This document shows positions 42,994 through 51,462 of a stretch of DNA of 64,000 bases, piece after piece. The position numbers and the translations under genes were made by a program. Every line of letters begins with the position of its first letter. Position 1 is the first letter of the stretch. Below the pieces are notes generated by a model. It was not told the DNA's origin. It was given only the letters and a program-made list of their open reading frames with translations, and made no database searches. Origin of the DNA: an uncultured Bacteroidales bacterium (lineage in GTDB: Bacteria > Bacteroidota > Bacteroidia > Bacteroidales > UBA932); NCBI GenBank assembly GCA_934675095.1, contig CAKUPC010000001.1, positions 157,826 to 221,825 on the forward strand. The letters are read 5' to 3'.

Positions 42994-43953
42994 ATGAAGG
43001 AAAAAATGCTCTTTACCGGTTGCGGAACCGCGATGGTCACTCCGTTCAGGGACGGAGAGGTCGATTTCTGCGCATTTGAGAAGCTTGTGCTCAGGCAGCT
43101 TGAGGCGGGGATTCATTTTCTTGTACCGCTCGGCACGACCGGCGAGGCCCCGTGCCTTGAAAACGACGAGAAGCTCCAGCTGCTCGTCCGCTGCCGTGAA
43201 ATTGTCGAGGCTCATGAACTTGCGGGCGGGAAAAAAACTCCTCTGCTTGTCGGCGCCGGCACCAACTCGCTGCGGCAGACGGTCCGAAACATCGAGTTCT
43301 TCTCTCCTCACGGCGCGGATGCGTTCCTCATCGTCGTCCCATATTACAACAAGCCCACGCAGCGGGGGCAGTACGAGTATTTCAAGGCCGTCGCCGAATC
43401 GACGGACAAGCCGATTGTTATTTACAATGTCCCCGGACGCACCGGGGCGAACATGGAGCCGGACACCTGCCTGAAGCTCGCGCATGAGCTTCCGAACATC
43501 GTGGCGGTGAAGGAGGCTTCCGGGAAGTATGGGCAGGTGGCGGACATCCTTGCCGGCGCTCCGGAGGGCTTCTCAGTGCTGAGCGGTGACGACGACCTGA
43601 CGATGGCGTTCATGACCGCAGGGGCTAAGGGCGTGATAAGCGTGGCTTCCAACGCCTTTCCGGAGATGATGGTGAATTTCGTCGAGGCTCTCGGCGCTCC
43701 CGGAGTCTGCGGCGACGAGCTCGGGACCGGCGAAATTGACATGATTGCCGCCGAGCGCCTCTATTTCCGCCTCCGCCCGTTCTTCTCTGCCTGCTTCGTG
43801 GAGAGCAATCCGATTCCAATCAAGGCCGCACTCTCTGAGATGGGCCTTATTTCCAACGAGTTGCGACTTCCTCTCGTGTCCGCCCGGCCTTCGACCGTCG
43901 AACTTATGCGGAAACTCGTTTCCGAGTTCGGTGCATCTGCCGCCGGCCTCTGA
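42994..43953 (+). CDS. dapA: 4-hydroxy-tetrahydrodipicolinate synthase
   Basis: The protein has 319 residues counting from ATG 42994; an in-frame TTG six bases upstream is less likely. Family motifs are LGTTGE, YYNKPTQ, IYNVPGRTG (Tyr144) and AVKEASG (Schiff-base Lys173). It condenses pyruvate with aspartate semialdehyde, the committed step to diaminopimelate. It is followed by a strong inverted repeat before dapD. Confidence 0.97.
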   Translation: MKEKMLFTGCGTAMVTPFRDGEVDFCAFEKLVLRQLEAGIHFLVPLGTTGEAPCLENDEKLQLLVRCREIVEAHELAGGKKTPLLVGAGTNSLRQTVRNIEFFSPHGADAFLIVVPYYNKPTQRGQYEYFKAVAESTDKPIVIYNVPGRTGANMEPDTCLKLAHELPNIVAVKEASGKYGQVADILAGAPEGFSVLSGDDDLTMAFMTAGAKGVISVASNAFPEMMVNFVEALGAPGVCGDELGTGEIDMIAAERLYFRLRPFFSACFVESNPIPIKAALSEMGLISNELRLPLVSARPSTVELMRKLVSEFGASAAGL

Positions 43954-43960
43954 TTCTTAT

Positions 43961-44030
43961 AAAAGTGTCGCAATCTCGGATTTTTAGGCAGATTGCGACA
44001 CTTTTCTATTTCAAAAGTGTCGCAATCTCG
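43961..44030. repeat. 16-bp inverted repeat plus a third copy of one arm between dapA and dapD
   Basis: AAAAGTGTCGCAATCT (43961-43976) and AGATTGCGACACTTTT (43990-44005) are perfectly complementary. The same arm is then repeated directly at 44013-44028, followed by CG as after the first. The hairpin ends in a T-run and could terminate dapA transcription, but the third arm shows it is more than a simple terminator. Confidence 0.8.
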
Positions 44031-44072
44031 TGATTTCGGGCGAGAAAACTTGCTGGGATGATAGTCTTATTC

Positions 44073-44107
44073 AATATAGTATGACAAATTTAATATAGTA
44101 TGACAAA
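44073..44107 (+). repeat. Tandem duplication of the dapD start region, creating a mini-cistron
   Basis: AATATAGTATGACAAA occurs at 44073-44088 and again at 44092-44107. The first ATG (44081) opens a five-codon frame, MTNLI, with its TAG stop at 44096-44098, one base before the dapD ATG at 44100. Confidence 0.85.
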
Positions 44108-44855
44108 ACAGGAATTTTCGGATTTTTGCGATGACCTTGAGAGCGGGGAGCTCCGCGTGGCGGAGAGAGTTGCCGGGGAATGGGTCGTGAATGTTGAGGT
44201 TAAGGAGCGGATTCTGGACGGGTTCCGGGTCGGGACGCTCGTGCAGATGGGGGAGTTCGTCGATAAGGACACGGTGCCTGCGCGGAGTTTCTCTCCGTCG
44301 GACGGGGTGCGTCTGGTGCCCGGCGGAAGCAGCGTCCGTCGTGGAGCCTTCCTTGCCAAGGGCGTGGTGGTGATGCCTCCCGCGTATGTGAACATCGGGG
44401 CGTATGTCGATGAGGGGACGATGATTGACTCTCATGCGCTGGTGGGTTCATGCGCACAGGTCGGTAAGAGGGTGCATCTTTCGGCGGCATCGCAGCTCGG
44501 GGGAGTGCTTGAGCCGGTCGTGGCTTTGCCCGTCATCATCGAGGACGACGTGTTCATCGGCGGAAACTGCGGAATCTATGAGGGGACAATCGTGAAGTCG
44601 CGTGCGGTGATAGGCACCGGTGTGATAATCAATTCCTCCACTTCGGTCTATGATGCGACAGCGGGGGAGTGGATTCGGAGGAACAGCGCGGGACAGATTG
44701 TGATTCCGGAGGGCGCGGTGGTCGTGGCGGGTTCAAGGCCCGTGACCCATGACCCCGGAGCCTCCGCCGGGATTCAGCTCTATTGCCCCGTAATCGTGAA
44801 ATACCGTGACGAGAAGACCTCCGGCTCCATACAACTTGAAGATTTGCTACGATAA
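44100..44855 (+). CDS. dapD: Tetrahydrodipicolinate N-succinyltransferase
   Basis: The protein has 251 residues. A left-handed beta-helix with hexapeptide repeats is evident ([60 protein letters not shown]). The motif GVLEPV and the C-terminal SRPVTHD segment are as in DapD. It succinylates tetrahydrodipicolinate from succinyl-CoA. The second ATG of a duplicated start region was chosen because the first reaches a stop after five codons. Its presence with dapE implies the succinylase branch; the aminotransferase (dapC) is not in the window. Confidence 0.96.
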   Translation: MTKQEFSDFCDDLESGELRVAERVAGEWVVNVEVKERILDGFRVGTLVQMGEFVDKDTVPARSFSPSDGVRLVPGGSSVRRGAFLAKGVVVMPPAYVNIGAYVDEGTMIDSHALVGSCAQVGKRVHLSAASQLGGVLEPVVALPVIIEDDVFIGGNCGIYEGTIVKSRAVIGTGVIINSSTSVYDATAGEWIRRNSAGQIVIPEGAVVVAGSRPVTHDPGASAGIQLYCPVIVKYRDEKTSGSIQLEDLLR

Positions 44856-44941
44856 GTATTTGTTTTATAATGACATGAATGCGTGAACCGTCCTGCTTCG
44901 CGGCTTGATTGGGCGGAAGGAATAAAAACATTGCTGGAAAA

Positions 44942-45886
44942 ATGACATTCTATAAATATAACGGGGCGGGAAACGATTTCCTTGTCGCCGACAACCGTGA
45001 CGGGGGCATTCGCCTGACGGAGAAGTACATATCGGAAATATGCGACCGTCACTACGGCGTGGGCGCTGACGGGGTGATGCTGCTCGGAGCCGGGAGCGGC
45101 GGGACGGACTTCACGATGTCCTATTACAACTCCGACGGCTCCGGCGGGATGATGTGCGGGAACGGCGGGCGCTGCATCGTGGCCTTCGCCGACTTTCTCG
45201 GACTTCGACCCTCTGCCGGGGACGACGGGTGCTGGGAGTTTGCTGGACCGGACGGGATGCACCGGGCATATATCCTCAGGCGTGAGGGGGATATGAAGCC
45301 TGGGGACAAGGCCCGGACCGTGCGTCTGAAGATGCGGGACATTTCCGTCGCTGAGCATTACGAGTCCCTGAAGGCCGATAGTGCGGCTTCAGGTTGGTTC
45401 ATAGACACGGGAACGAGGCATTTCGTGCGCCTGCTCGACGGACCGGTTGATGAGAAATATGTGGACAGACAGGGCCGTAACCTCAGATGGACTCCGGAGT
45501 TCGCTCCGAAAGGGGTGAATGTGAACTTCGTTCTTGCGGGCAATCCTTTGAATGTCAGAACCTTCGAGAAGGGGGTCGAGGCCGAGACCTGTGCCTGCGG
45601 AACCGGAATCACGGCTTCCGCAGTTGCTGCCTGGCTTTGCGGCATTGCGCCCGCTTCCCGTGATGCCATGACCGGCGCTCTCCACTACGAGGTCGATGCC
45701 CTCAATGACCGCCTCTCCGTCGATTTCCTCCCGCACTGTGGTTCCGAGGACTGTCGTTCCGCAGGCACCCTCGGAGGTGACTGCGGAACGACAGTCCCGT
45801 CCGTTCCCGCCCCCGGCATCCCGCTTTTCACGGATGTCTGGCTCACCGGTCCCGCAACGCTCGTCGCAAAAATCGACATATTGTAG
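44942..45886 (+). CDS. dapF: Diaminopimelate epimerase with an internal palindrome-bearing insertion
   Basis: The protein has 314 residues from MTFYKYNGAGNDF, the family start. Catalytic cysteines are Cys72 (MMCGNGGRC) and Cys219 (TCACGTGI). It interconverts LL- and meso-diaminopimelate. Between DRLSVDF (to 262) and FTDVWLTGPA (from 296), where the family normally has a short hairpin, there is a segment of about 33 residues rich in Cys, Gly, Ser and Pro. It is encoded partly by a 17-bp perfect inverted repeat. The frame is intact and the C-terminal strand is kept, so the enzyme may tolerate it. Confidence 0.95.
   Translation: MTFYKYNGAGNDFLVADNRDGGIRLTEKYISEICDRHYGVGADGVMLLGAGSGGTDFTMSYYNSDGSGGMMCGNGGRCIVAFADFLGLRPSAGDDGCWEFAGPDGMHRAYILRREGDMKPGDKARTVRLKMRDISVAEHYESLKADSAASGWFIDTGTRHFVRLLDGPVDEKYVDRQGRNLRWTPEFAPKGVNVNFVLAGNPLNVRTFEKGVEAETCACGTGITASAVAAWLCGIAPASRDAMTGALHYEVDALNDRLSVDFLPHCGSEDCRSAGTLGGDCGTTVPSVPAPGIPLFTDVWLTGPATLVAKIDIL
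45748..45797. repeat. 17-bp perfect inverted repeat inside dapF
   Basis: GGACTGTCGTTCCGCAG (45748-45764) and CTGCGGAACGACAGTCC (45781-45797) pair perfectly. The loop adds CACC/GGTG pairing (45766-45769 with 45776-45779). CACTGTGGTTCCGAGGA lies just before it (about 45734-45750) and resembles CACTGTCATTCCGAGCG at 54475-54491, suggesting one dispersed repeat family. Confidence 0.8.
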
Positions 45887-45918
45887 AATATTTCCATCAA
45901 AAACATTATTTTTGTACT

Positions 45919-45995
45919 CTCAAAATCTAACTCAAGGATTTCGGCAACTTGGAAATCCGAGTCAGCCGCTTGGAGATTTGAGTTAGATTTTTGAG
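45919..45995. repeat. Nested inverted repeat between dapF and the DUF975 gene
   Basis: CTCAAAATCTAACTCAA (45919-45935) pairs with TTGAGTTAGATTTTTGAG (45978-45995), one base bulged. Inside is a second hairpin, GGATTTC (45936-45942) with GAAATCC (45952-45958). It could be the terminator of the dap operon or a mobile palindromic element. Confidence 0.75.
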
Positions 45996-46079
45996 GATAG
46001 ATTTCTTTTTGAAAAGGGAGCATACAGGGGTATGTGACCGATGAGAAAATAAATATAGACCAAAAAAAATACTCAAATC

Positions 46080-46721
46080 ATGATGACAACTAATCAGGAA
46101 TTCAAGAATGCGGCTCTCGCCGCGCTGAATGGCAACTGGGCGCCGGCGGTGCTCGCTACCCTCGTCATTTCAGTCATTTCGTGTGTGGTCTCCGGAGCCA
46201 CGTCTCTCTATGAACTGTACAATCCTGACGCATTTGCAACGCTGATGGGGCTCAACGGCGGCTCTATGCTTCTGAGCGTATTCGTCTTGATTCCTCTCGG
46301 CGTGGGAGCCACATACGCATTCAACGCGCTCTATGTCTATTCAAACAGGGAGGTTCTTTCCAACAGCTTCGGCTATGGATTCAAAATTTACTGGAGGGCA
46401 ATCGGGGGAACGCTGCTTGTTGCGCTCTTCACTTTCCTCTGGGCGCTGCTTCTCGTCATCCCCGGCATTATAAAGGCATATTCGTACTCGATGACTCCGT
46501 ACATCCTCATCGACAATCCTGAACTTTCGGTACGTGAGGCGCTCAGAAAGAGCCAGCGGATGATGACCGGACAGAAATTCAATCTTTTCTACCTTCAGCT
46601 CAGCTTCATAGGATGGTTCATCCTTGCCTGCCTCACCGGCGGAATCGGTTTCCTCTGGCTGACGCCGTACTATCAGACGTCGCAGGCCGTGTTCTACCAG
46701 AATCTCAGGAACAATCTCTGA
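46080..46721 (+). CDS. DUF975-family membrane protein
   Basis: The protein has 213 residues; two adjacent ATGs are possible. Three hydrophobic stretches are clear (VLATLVISVISCVVSGATSL, IGGTLLVALFTFLWALLLVI, LSFIGWFILACLTGGIGFLW) and another at about 60-80. The cytoplasmic loop DNPELSVREALRKSQRMM with the following MTGQKFNLFYL is the family hallmark. Function unknown; it stands alone between the dap operon and convergent rimM. Confidence 0.85.
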   Translation: MMTTNQEFKNAALAALNGNWAPAVLATLVISVISCVVSGATSLYELYNPDAFATLMGLNGGSMLLSVFVLIPLGVGATYAFNALYVYSNREVLSNSFGYGFKIYWRAIGGTLLVALFTFLWALLLVIPGIIKAYSYSMTPYILIDNPELSVREALRKSQRMMTGQKFNLFYLQLSFIGWFILACLTGGIGFLWLTPYYQTSQAVFYQNLRNNL

Positions 46722-46776
46722 CCGGTTCTGGAGGAGGGGATGGGCTGACGGCTGCCGGTTGCGGAAAGGAACCGCG

Positions 46777-47307
46777 TCACAGCAGCCCTTCCGGGAGCGA
46801 CATCACGAGCGTGCGTGTCTCGGGGTCGGCTGAAACGATGAAGTCTTCATGGAGCGGAATTATCACCGCTCCTTTTTTTGTCTCCACCTCAATGCATGGA
46901 TTTGACGGGATGTCGAGAAAGTCCGTGACCTTGCCAAGGACAGCCGGGGATGCGGCCTTTCCTCGTGAACCGCCGCTCGTCATGTCCGCGCTCACCGTCG
47001 CAACCGTCCATCCGATCAGGTCCGTGTCATCTTCATATTCGCCCTCGTCCTCGACGAAGACCTCCTTCCCGACGAGTTCCTCCGCATCCTCGAAGCTGCG
47101 GACGTCAGTCAGCCGCACGACGGCCTTGGCGGAACCCCTGCGGGTGAAACTTTCAATGAAAAAAGGAACCGGCAGTCCGTCAAAATAGACGAACACCGGT
47201 TCCGAAATCTCCAAATCGTCGGGGTCGAACGAAAGAAAGCTCAAGACTACAGCTCCGTCCTGCCCGTCCGACTTGCTTACCTTGGCTATTTTAAGCAGGT
47301 TTTCCAA
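46777..47307 (-). CDS. rimM: 16S rRNA processing protein RimM
   Basis: The protein has 176 residues. The N-terminal RimM barrel (IAKVSKSDGQDGAVVLSFLS) is followed by a PRC-like domain (ELVGKEVFVEDEGEYEDDTD, VLGKVTDFLDIPSNPCIEVE, VIIPLHEDFIVSAD). It binds ribosomal protein S19 and helps mature the 30S head. It starts 11 bp after the rpsP stop, the usual bacterial order. Identification rests on pattern and on this neighbourhood. Confidence 0.9.
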   Translation of the reverse strand: MENLLKIAKVSKSDGQDGAVVLSFLSFDPDDLEISEPVFVYFDGLPVPFFIESFTRRGSAKAVVRLTDVRSFEDAEELVGKEVFVEDEGEYEDDTDLIGWTVATVSADMTSGGSRGKAASPAVLGKVTDFLDIPSNPCIEVETKKGAVIIPLHEDFIVSADPETRTLVMSLPEGLL

Positions 47308-47318
47308 AGGAAATCCGA

Positions 47319-47876
47319 TTAAGCCTCGGCAGGAGCCTCTGTTGCTTCAGCCTCGGCAGCGGCGGCAGCAGCCTCAGCGGCCTTTGCCTCTTCTGCGGCC
47401 TTGGCAGCCTCAGCGGCTTCCTGTGCCTTCTTTGCAAGAGCTGCGGCGCGCTCCTGATTTACCTTTGCCTCAGCCTCTGCGGCAGCCTTTGCCTTGGCGT
47501 CGGCAGCCTTTACGAGACCTTCCTTCTTTGCGTTCACCTTAGCCTCCTTGGCGGCCTTCCAAGCTTCGAACTTGGCGTCGGCGTCCGCCTGGGTGAGCGC
47601 ACCCTTTGCCACGCCGCCGTCAAGATGCTTGCGGAGAAGCACGCCCTCGTAGGAGAGGATTCTGCGGGTGACGAGAGTAAGCTCGGCACCGACCTTCACC
47701 CAGTTGAGAGCCTTGTCGAAATCGAGGACGATAGTCGCAGGGTTCGTGTTAGGGTTGTAAGAGCCGATCTGCTCGATGTAACGACCGTCGCGAGGTGCGC
47801 GGGTGTCGGCCACAACAATGTGGAAGAATGCGAAATTCTTCTTACCGTGGCGCTGAAGACGAATTTTAACAGCCAT
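47319..47876 (-). CDS. rpsP: 30S ribosomal protein S16 with long Ala/Lys/Glu tail
   Basis: The protein has 185 residues. The S16 core is at 1-85 ([60 protein letters not shown]). The remaining 100 residues are an Ala/Lys/Glu-rich, probably helical extension ([20 protein letters not shown]). Bacteroidota S16 proteins commonly carry such tails, though this one is long. Operon with rimM. Confidence 0.97.
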   Translation of the reverse strand: MAVKIRLQRHGKKNFAFFHIVVADTRAPRDGRYIEQIGSYNPNTNPATIVLDFDKALNWVKVGAELTLVTRRILSYEGVLLRKHLDGGVAKGALTQADADAKFEAWKAAKEAKVNAKKEGLVKAADAKAKAAAEAEAKVNQERAAALAKKAQEAAEAAKAAEEAKAAEAAAAAAEAEATEAPAEA

Positions 47877-47939
47877 TGTGAATCTGTTTTAAATGTTTAA
47901 TAAAATTACCTTGTGCCTTCCTTCCCGAGGAAAAGCCTG

Positions 47940-47947
47940 CAAAGATA
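47940..47947 (-). promoter_or_regulatory. -7 box (TATCTTTG) of the rpsP-rimM operon
   Basis: The complement of 47940-47947 is TATCTTTG, 63 nt before the rpsP start. TTGC stands about 20 nt further upstream in place of TTTG. Confidence 0.6.
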
Positions 47948-48105
47948 ATGATTATCGTCGAATTATGCAATATCCGGAAGACATCGGAAATTTTTCCTAA
48001 TTTTGCACAGGATTTGCGATGTTTCCGAGGCTCGGAATGTCATGGTTTCAGAATAATCATAGTTTCGGAACATCATATTAGGAGAAATTTATAATACATT
48101 TTTTT

Positions 48106-48579
48106 ATGAAAAGGATAATCACTCTTGCCCTCGGCATCGTCATGGGACTTTCCGCAGGCACACTCACGCTCTCCGCACAGGAGTCACGCAACAACACGGC
48201 AGACGGCATCGTCGGCAACTATTTCATCGACTACAACGGCGAACAGTCCAAGGTCCGCTGCTACAGGGAGGCCGACGGCACCTACACCTTCATCAACTAC
48301 TGGTGCAAGAACATGTACGACAAGAACGGCAACATCTTCCTCGACACCAAGAATCCCGACAAGGCTCTCCGCAACAAGCCCTGCAACGAGATGATAATCA
48401 TGTGGAACCTCAAGTACAACCCTGAGAAGAAGCACTGGAAGGGCAAGATTTACGACCCGACCAGCGGCATCCGCGTAGATGCCACCGTCCAGTTCACCAA
48501 AGACGACATGATTGCCGTCCGCGGCTCCGTCATGGGCATCGGCAAGACCGTCAAATGGAAACCTATTCCTGAGGAATAG
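48106..48579 (+). CDS. DUF2147-family secreted protein
   Basis: The protein has 157 residues with a signal peptide ending near TLSAQE. The mature part has the family pattern (DGIVGNYFIDYNGEQSKVRC, NPDKALRNKPCNEMIIMWNL, WKGKIYDPTSGIRVDATVQF, VRGSVMGIGKTVKW). DUF2147 proteins are periplasmic or secreted beta-sandwich proteins of unknown role. The gene is monocistronic and followed by a strong terminator. Confidence 0.9.
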   Translation: MKRIITLALGIVMGLSAGTLTLSAQESRNNTADGIVGNYFIDYNGEQSKVRCYREADGTYTFINYWCKNMYDKNGNIFLDTKNPDKALRNKPCNEMIIMWNLKYNPEKKHWKGKIYDPTSGIRVDATVQFTKDDMIAVRGSVMGIGKTVKWKPIPEE

Positions 48580-48595
48580 AAACAGAATGAAAAAC

Positions 48596-48628
48596 AAAAA
48601 AGACGGCTGAGATTCAGTCGTCTTTTTT
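48596..48628. terminator. Bidirectional terminator between the DUF2147 gene and tRNA-Leu
   Basis: The 15-nt arm 48596-48610 (AAAAAAGACGGCTGA) pairs with 48614-48628 (TCAGTCGTCTTTTTT) with one G/T pair. A- and T-runs at both ends serve both converging genes. Confidence 0.85.
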
Positions 48629-48630
48629 AG

Positions 48631-48714
48631 TGCGGATGGCGAGACTCGAACTCGCACAGGAAAAACTCCCACTACCCCCTCAAAGTAGCGCGTCTACCAT
48701 TTCGCCACATCCGC
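48631..48714 (-). tRNA. tRNA-Leu (anticodon GAG)
   Basis: Read on the minus strand the 84-nt gene starts GCGGATGTGGCGAAATGG and closes with the acceptor pair CATCCGC and discriminator A. The anticodon stem CTACT/GGTAG encloses the loop TTGAGGG, anticodon GAG. A long variable arm (type II tRNA) and the T-loop GTTCGAGTC are visible. CCA is not encoded. Confidence 0.95.
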
Positions 48715-48729
48715 TTTGAATTGGGATTG

Positions 48730-48760
48730 CAAAGATAGACATAATTTGTAATCCTGCAAA
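48730..48760 (-). promoter_or_regulatory. tRNA-Leu promoter (TTTG-N19-TATCTTTG)
   Basis: On the minus strand TTTG (complement 48757-48760) is exactly 19 nt from TATCTTTG (complement 48730-48737), which ends 15 nt before the mature tRNA. Confidence 0.85.
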
Positions 48761-48864
48761 ATTTTTTGTTCAAATTTTCGTCCAAAAAGAAAATAACTCG
48801 CGGAATCGATGATTTTTTATGCGATTCCGCGAGTTATGCTTGCTTGCCGTTAGGGTGCCTGCGC

Positions 48865-51462
48865 CTACAGGATGAGGCTGAAGAGGCGGAAGGTGGCGAA
48901 GGAGAAGAGCCAGGCGAGGGCGAGGGTCATGGCGGCGGAGAGGAAGGCCCATTTCCAGCCGCCGGCCTCGTGACGGATGGCGAAGAAGGTCGCTATGCAC
49001 GGGAGGTAGAGCAGGATGAACACCATGTAGGCGAGCGCGGCTGCCGGGGTCGTGTGCTTTTGGAGTGCCTTCTGGAGGCGGCTGGTGTTCTCTGAGTCGT
49101 CTTCTGCGCCGACGGCTTCGGTGTGTGCCTTGCCGACGGACTCGGCTTGAATGTCACTGGCGGACGCTTCAGCCGCGGCATCGTTCACTGCTGCGGTGGC
49201 ATTCTCTGTGCCACCTGCCGTACCCGCCGTATCATCCTCGCTGTACATGATGCCGAGCGTGCTGACAATCAGCTCCTTGGCTCCGACCCCGGAGAGGATG
49301 CCGATGTCCATCTTCCAGTCGAATCCGAGAGGGGCGAGGGCAGGCTCCACGGCCTTGCCGAGATAGCCGAGGAAGGAGTTTTCCTGCTGCTCCTCGGCGG
49401 TGGAGTACTTGTCGTGGTTCGGGAAATAGCTCAGGAACCAGATTGCAATCGAGCAGACGAGAATCACGCCGCCAATCTTGGAGAGATACTCCTTACACTT
49501 CTCCCAGGTGTGCCTGAACACCGCCTTGGAGGTCGGAATCCTGTACGGAGGCAGCTCCATCACGAACGGCAGGTCGTCGTCCTTGATGAAATGGCTGAGG
49601 ATGCGGGCGCTGATGACCGCGAGCGCGATGCCGAGGACATAGAGGCCGAGCAGCACGATGCCGGCGTGGTGCGGGAAGAAGGCCGCCGTGAGAAGGATAT
49701 AGACCGGAAGCCTGCCCGAGCAGGACATGAACGGAATCACGAGAATCGTCAGCAGGCGGCTCTTGCGCGACTCGATGGTGCGCGTCGCCATAATTGCCGG
49801 AACATTGCAGCCGAAGCCCATAATCATAGGAATGAATGACTTGCCGTGGAGTCCCATCTTGTGCATCAGACGGTCCATGATGAACGCCGCCCTGGCCATA
49901 TATCCCGAATCCTCAAGCAGCGAGATGAAGAGGTAGAGCAGCAGGATGTTCGGCAGGAACACCAGCACGCTGCCCACTCCGCCGATGATTCCATCGACAA
50001 TCAGGTCCCTCAGCCACCAGTCGCCCATGAAGCCGCTGACCATCTCCCCGAGCTTATCCACGCACCACTGAATCCAATCCACCGGATAGGCTCCGAGGGT
50101 GAATGTGCCCTGGAATACGATGAACAGCAGCACGAGGAAAATCGGGAACGCCAGCCACCTGTCCGTGACCACCGCGTCAATCTTCTCCGAAAGGGTCTTC
50201 TGCTCGTGCCCCTTGTCGTTGCGCTTCCATGTCTCCGCGAGCGCCCCCTGTATGAATGCGTACTTCGCCTCCACAATCGCCGTCTCCGCCGACATCCCGA
50301 GCATATCCTTGAGCCTCTTCTGCTCTTCGAAGCGTGCGGCGATGATTTCGTCGCGGTTCGGAAGTGACTCGACAACCTTGGCGATGTCGCTGTCGTTTTC
50401 GAGATACTTGATTGCAAGGTAGCGCGTCGAGTACTTCTGGCGGATTTCGTCGTCCTTCTGGATAATCAGCTTGATGCGGTCGATGCTCTGCTCCAGCTCC
50501 GGACCGTGATTTATGTGGATGTGACGCGAAAGCTCCGGCGTATTGTGCTCATAGACAGCGATTACCGTATCGAAAAGCTTGTCGATTCCCTCGCCGGTGC
50601 GGCTGATTGTCGGCACAATCGGAAGTCCGAGCAGATAGCCTAACTGTTTGGTGTCCAGCTGGTCGCCGCTCGCCTGAAGCTCGTCGTACATGTTCAGCGC
50701 GACCACCATCCTGAGGTTCATGTCGATGACCTGCGTCGTCAGGTAGAGGTTTCGCTGAAGGTTCGACGCGTCGATGACGTTGATGACGACGTCCGGAGTC
50801 TCGTCGATGAGGTTCTTCCTCACATAAAGTTCCTCGGGGCTGTATGCCGACAGGGAATATGTTCCCGGCAAATCGACGAGGGTGAAGGTATATCCCCCGT
50901 GTTCAAAGACCCCCTCCTTCGCATCTACCGTCACTCCGCTGTAGTTCCCGACGTGCTCGTGTGCGTTCGCGGCGATGTTGAAGAGCGACGTCTTTCCGCA
51001 GTTCGGGTTTCCCACGAGCGCGACCCTGATTGATTTTCTCTTCTTATCGACGAGCGCGTTTATCTCTTCGTCCGAAAACTCCGAATCCTTGTCCTGTCCT
51101 GAGATATCCTTTCCCGTGGCGTCTGAATTTTCGGGATTATATTTTTTCGTGTCCTCGCAGTCATCGGCCTCTATCGCCCTGCGCGGCTGCGACGGTCCGA
51201 ACGCCTCCGGGTTCTCCTTCAGCATTTCCCTTGCCTCATCGCGGGTCAGTACCTCAATCTTCTCTGCCTCCTCGCGGCGGAGGGAAATCTTGTAACCGAT
51301 GATTTCGTATTCTATTGGGTCCCGCAGCGGCGCGTTGAGTATGACCTTCACCCTGCTGCCCTTGACGAATCCCATCTCGGTGATTCTTTTTCTGAAGCTG
51401 CCGTGTCCGCTGACTTTTACAACAACGGCAACTTCCCCTGTTTTAAGATCAGAAAGTCTCAT
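48865..51462 (-). CDS. feoB: Fused FeoA-FeoB ferrous iron transporter
   Basis: The protein has 865 residues from MRLSDLKTGEVAVVV. Residues 1-72 are a FeoA (SH3-like) domain. After an acidic linker the FeoB G domain has GNPNCGKTSLFN (G1, 151-162), DLPGTYSLS (G3) and NVIDASNLQRNLYLT with NMYD. The membrane part follows with two gate regions (MIMGFGCNVPAIMATRTIES, FMSCSGRLPVYI). Near the C-terminus, after LGIMYSED, a stretch of about 65 residues rich in Ala, Glu and Asp interrupts the last loop. It imports Fe2+ across the inner membrane. The frame is open far upstream, but the FeoA start fixes the N-terminus. Confidence 0.96.
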   Translation of the reverse strand: MRLSDLKTGEVAVVVKVSGHGSFRKRITEMGFVKGSRVKVILNAPLRDPIEYEIIGYKISLRREEAEKIEVLTRDEAREMLKENPEAFGPSQPRRAIEADDCEDTKKYNPENSDATGKDISGQDKDSEFSDEEINALVDKKRKSIRVALVGNPNCGKTSLFNIAANAHEHVGNYSGVTVDAKEGVFEHGGYTFTLVDLPGTYSLSAYSPEELYVRKNLIDETPDVVINVIDASNLQRNLYLTTQVIDMNLRMVVALNMYDELQASGDQLDTKQLGYLLGLPIVPTISRTGEGIDKLFDTVIAVYEHNTPELSRHIHINHGPELEQSIDRIKLIIQKDDEIRQKYSTRYLAIKYLENDSDIAKVVESLPNRDEIIAARFEEQKRLKDMLGMSAETAIVEAKYAFIQGALAETWKRNDKGHEQKTLSEKIDAVVTDRWLAFPIFLVLLFIVFQGTFTLGAYPVDWIQWCVDKLGEMVSGFMGDWWLRDLIVDGIIGGVGSVLVFLPNILLLYLFISLLEDSGYMARAAFIMDRLMHKMGLHGKSFIPMIMGFGCNVPAIMATRTIESRKSRLLTILVIPFMSCSGRLPVYILLTAAFFPHHAGIVLLGLYVLGIALAVISARILSHFIKDDDLPFVMELPPYRIPTSKAVFRHTWEKCKEYLSKIGGVILVCSIAIWFLSYFPNHDKYSTAEEQQENSFLGYLGKAVEPALAPLGFDWKMDIGILSGVGAKELIVSTLGIMYSEDDTAGTAGGTENATAAVNDAAAEASASDIQAESVGKAHTEAVGAEDDSENTSRLQKALQKHTTPAAALAYMVFILLYLPCIATFFAIRHEAGGWKWAFLSAAMTLALAWLFSFATFRLFSLIL

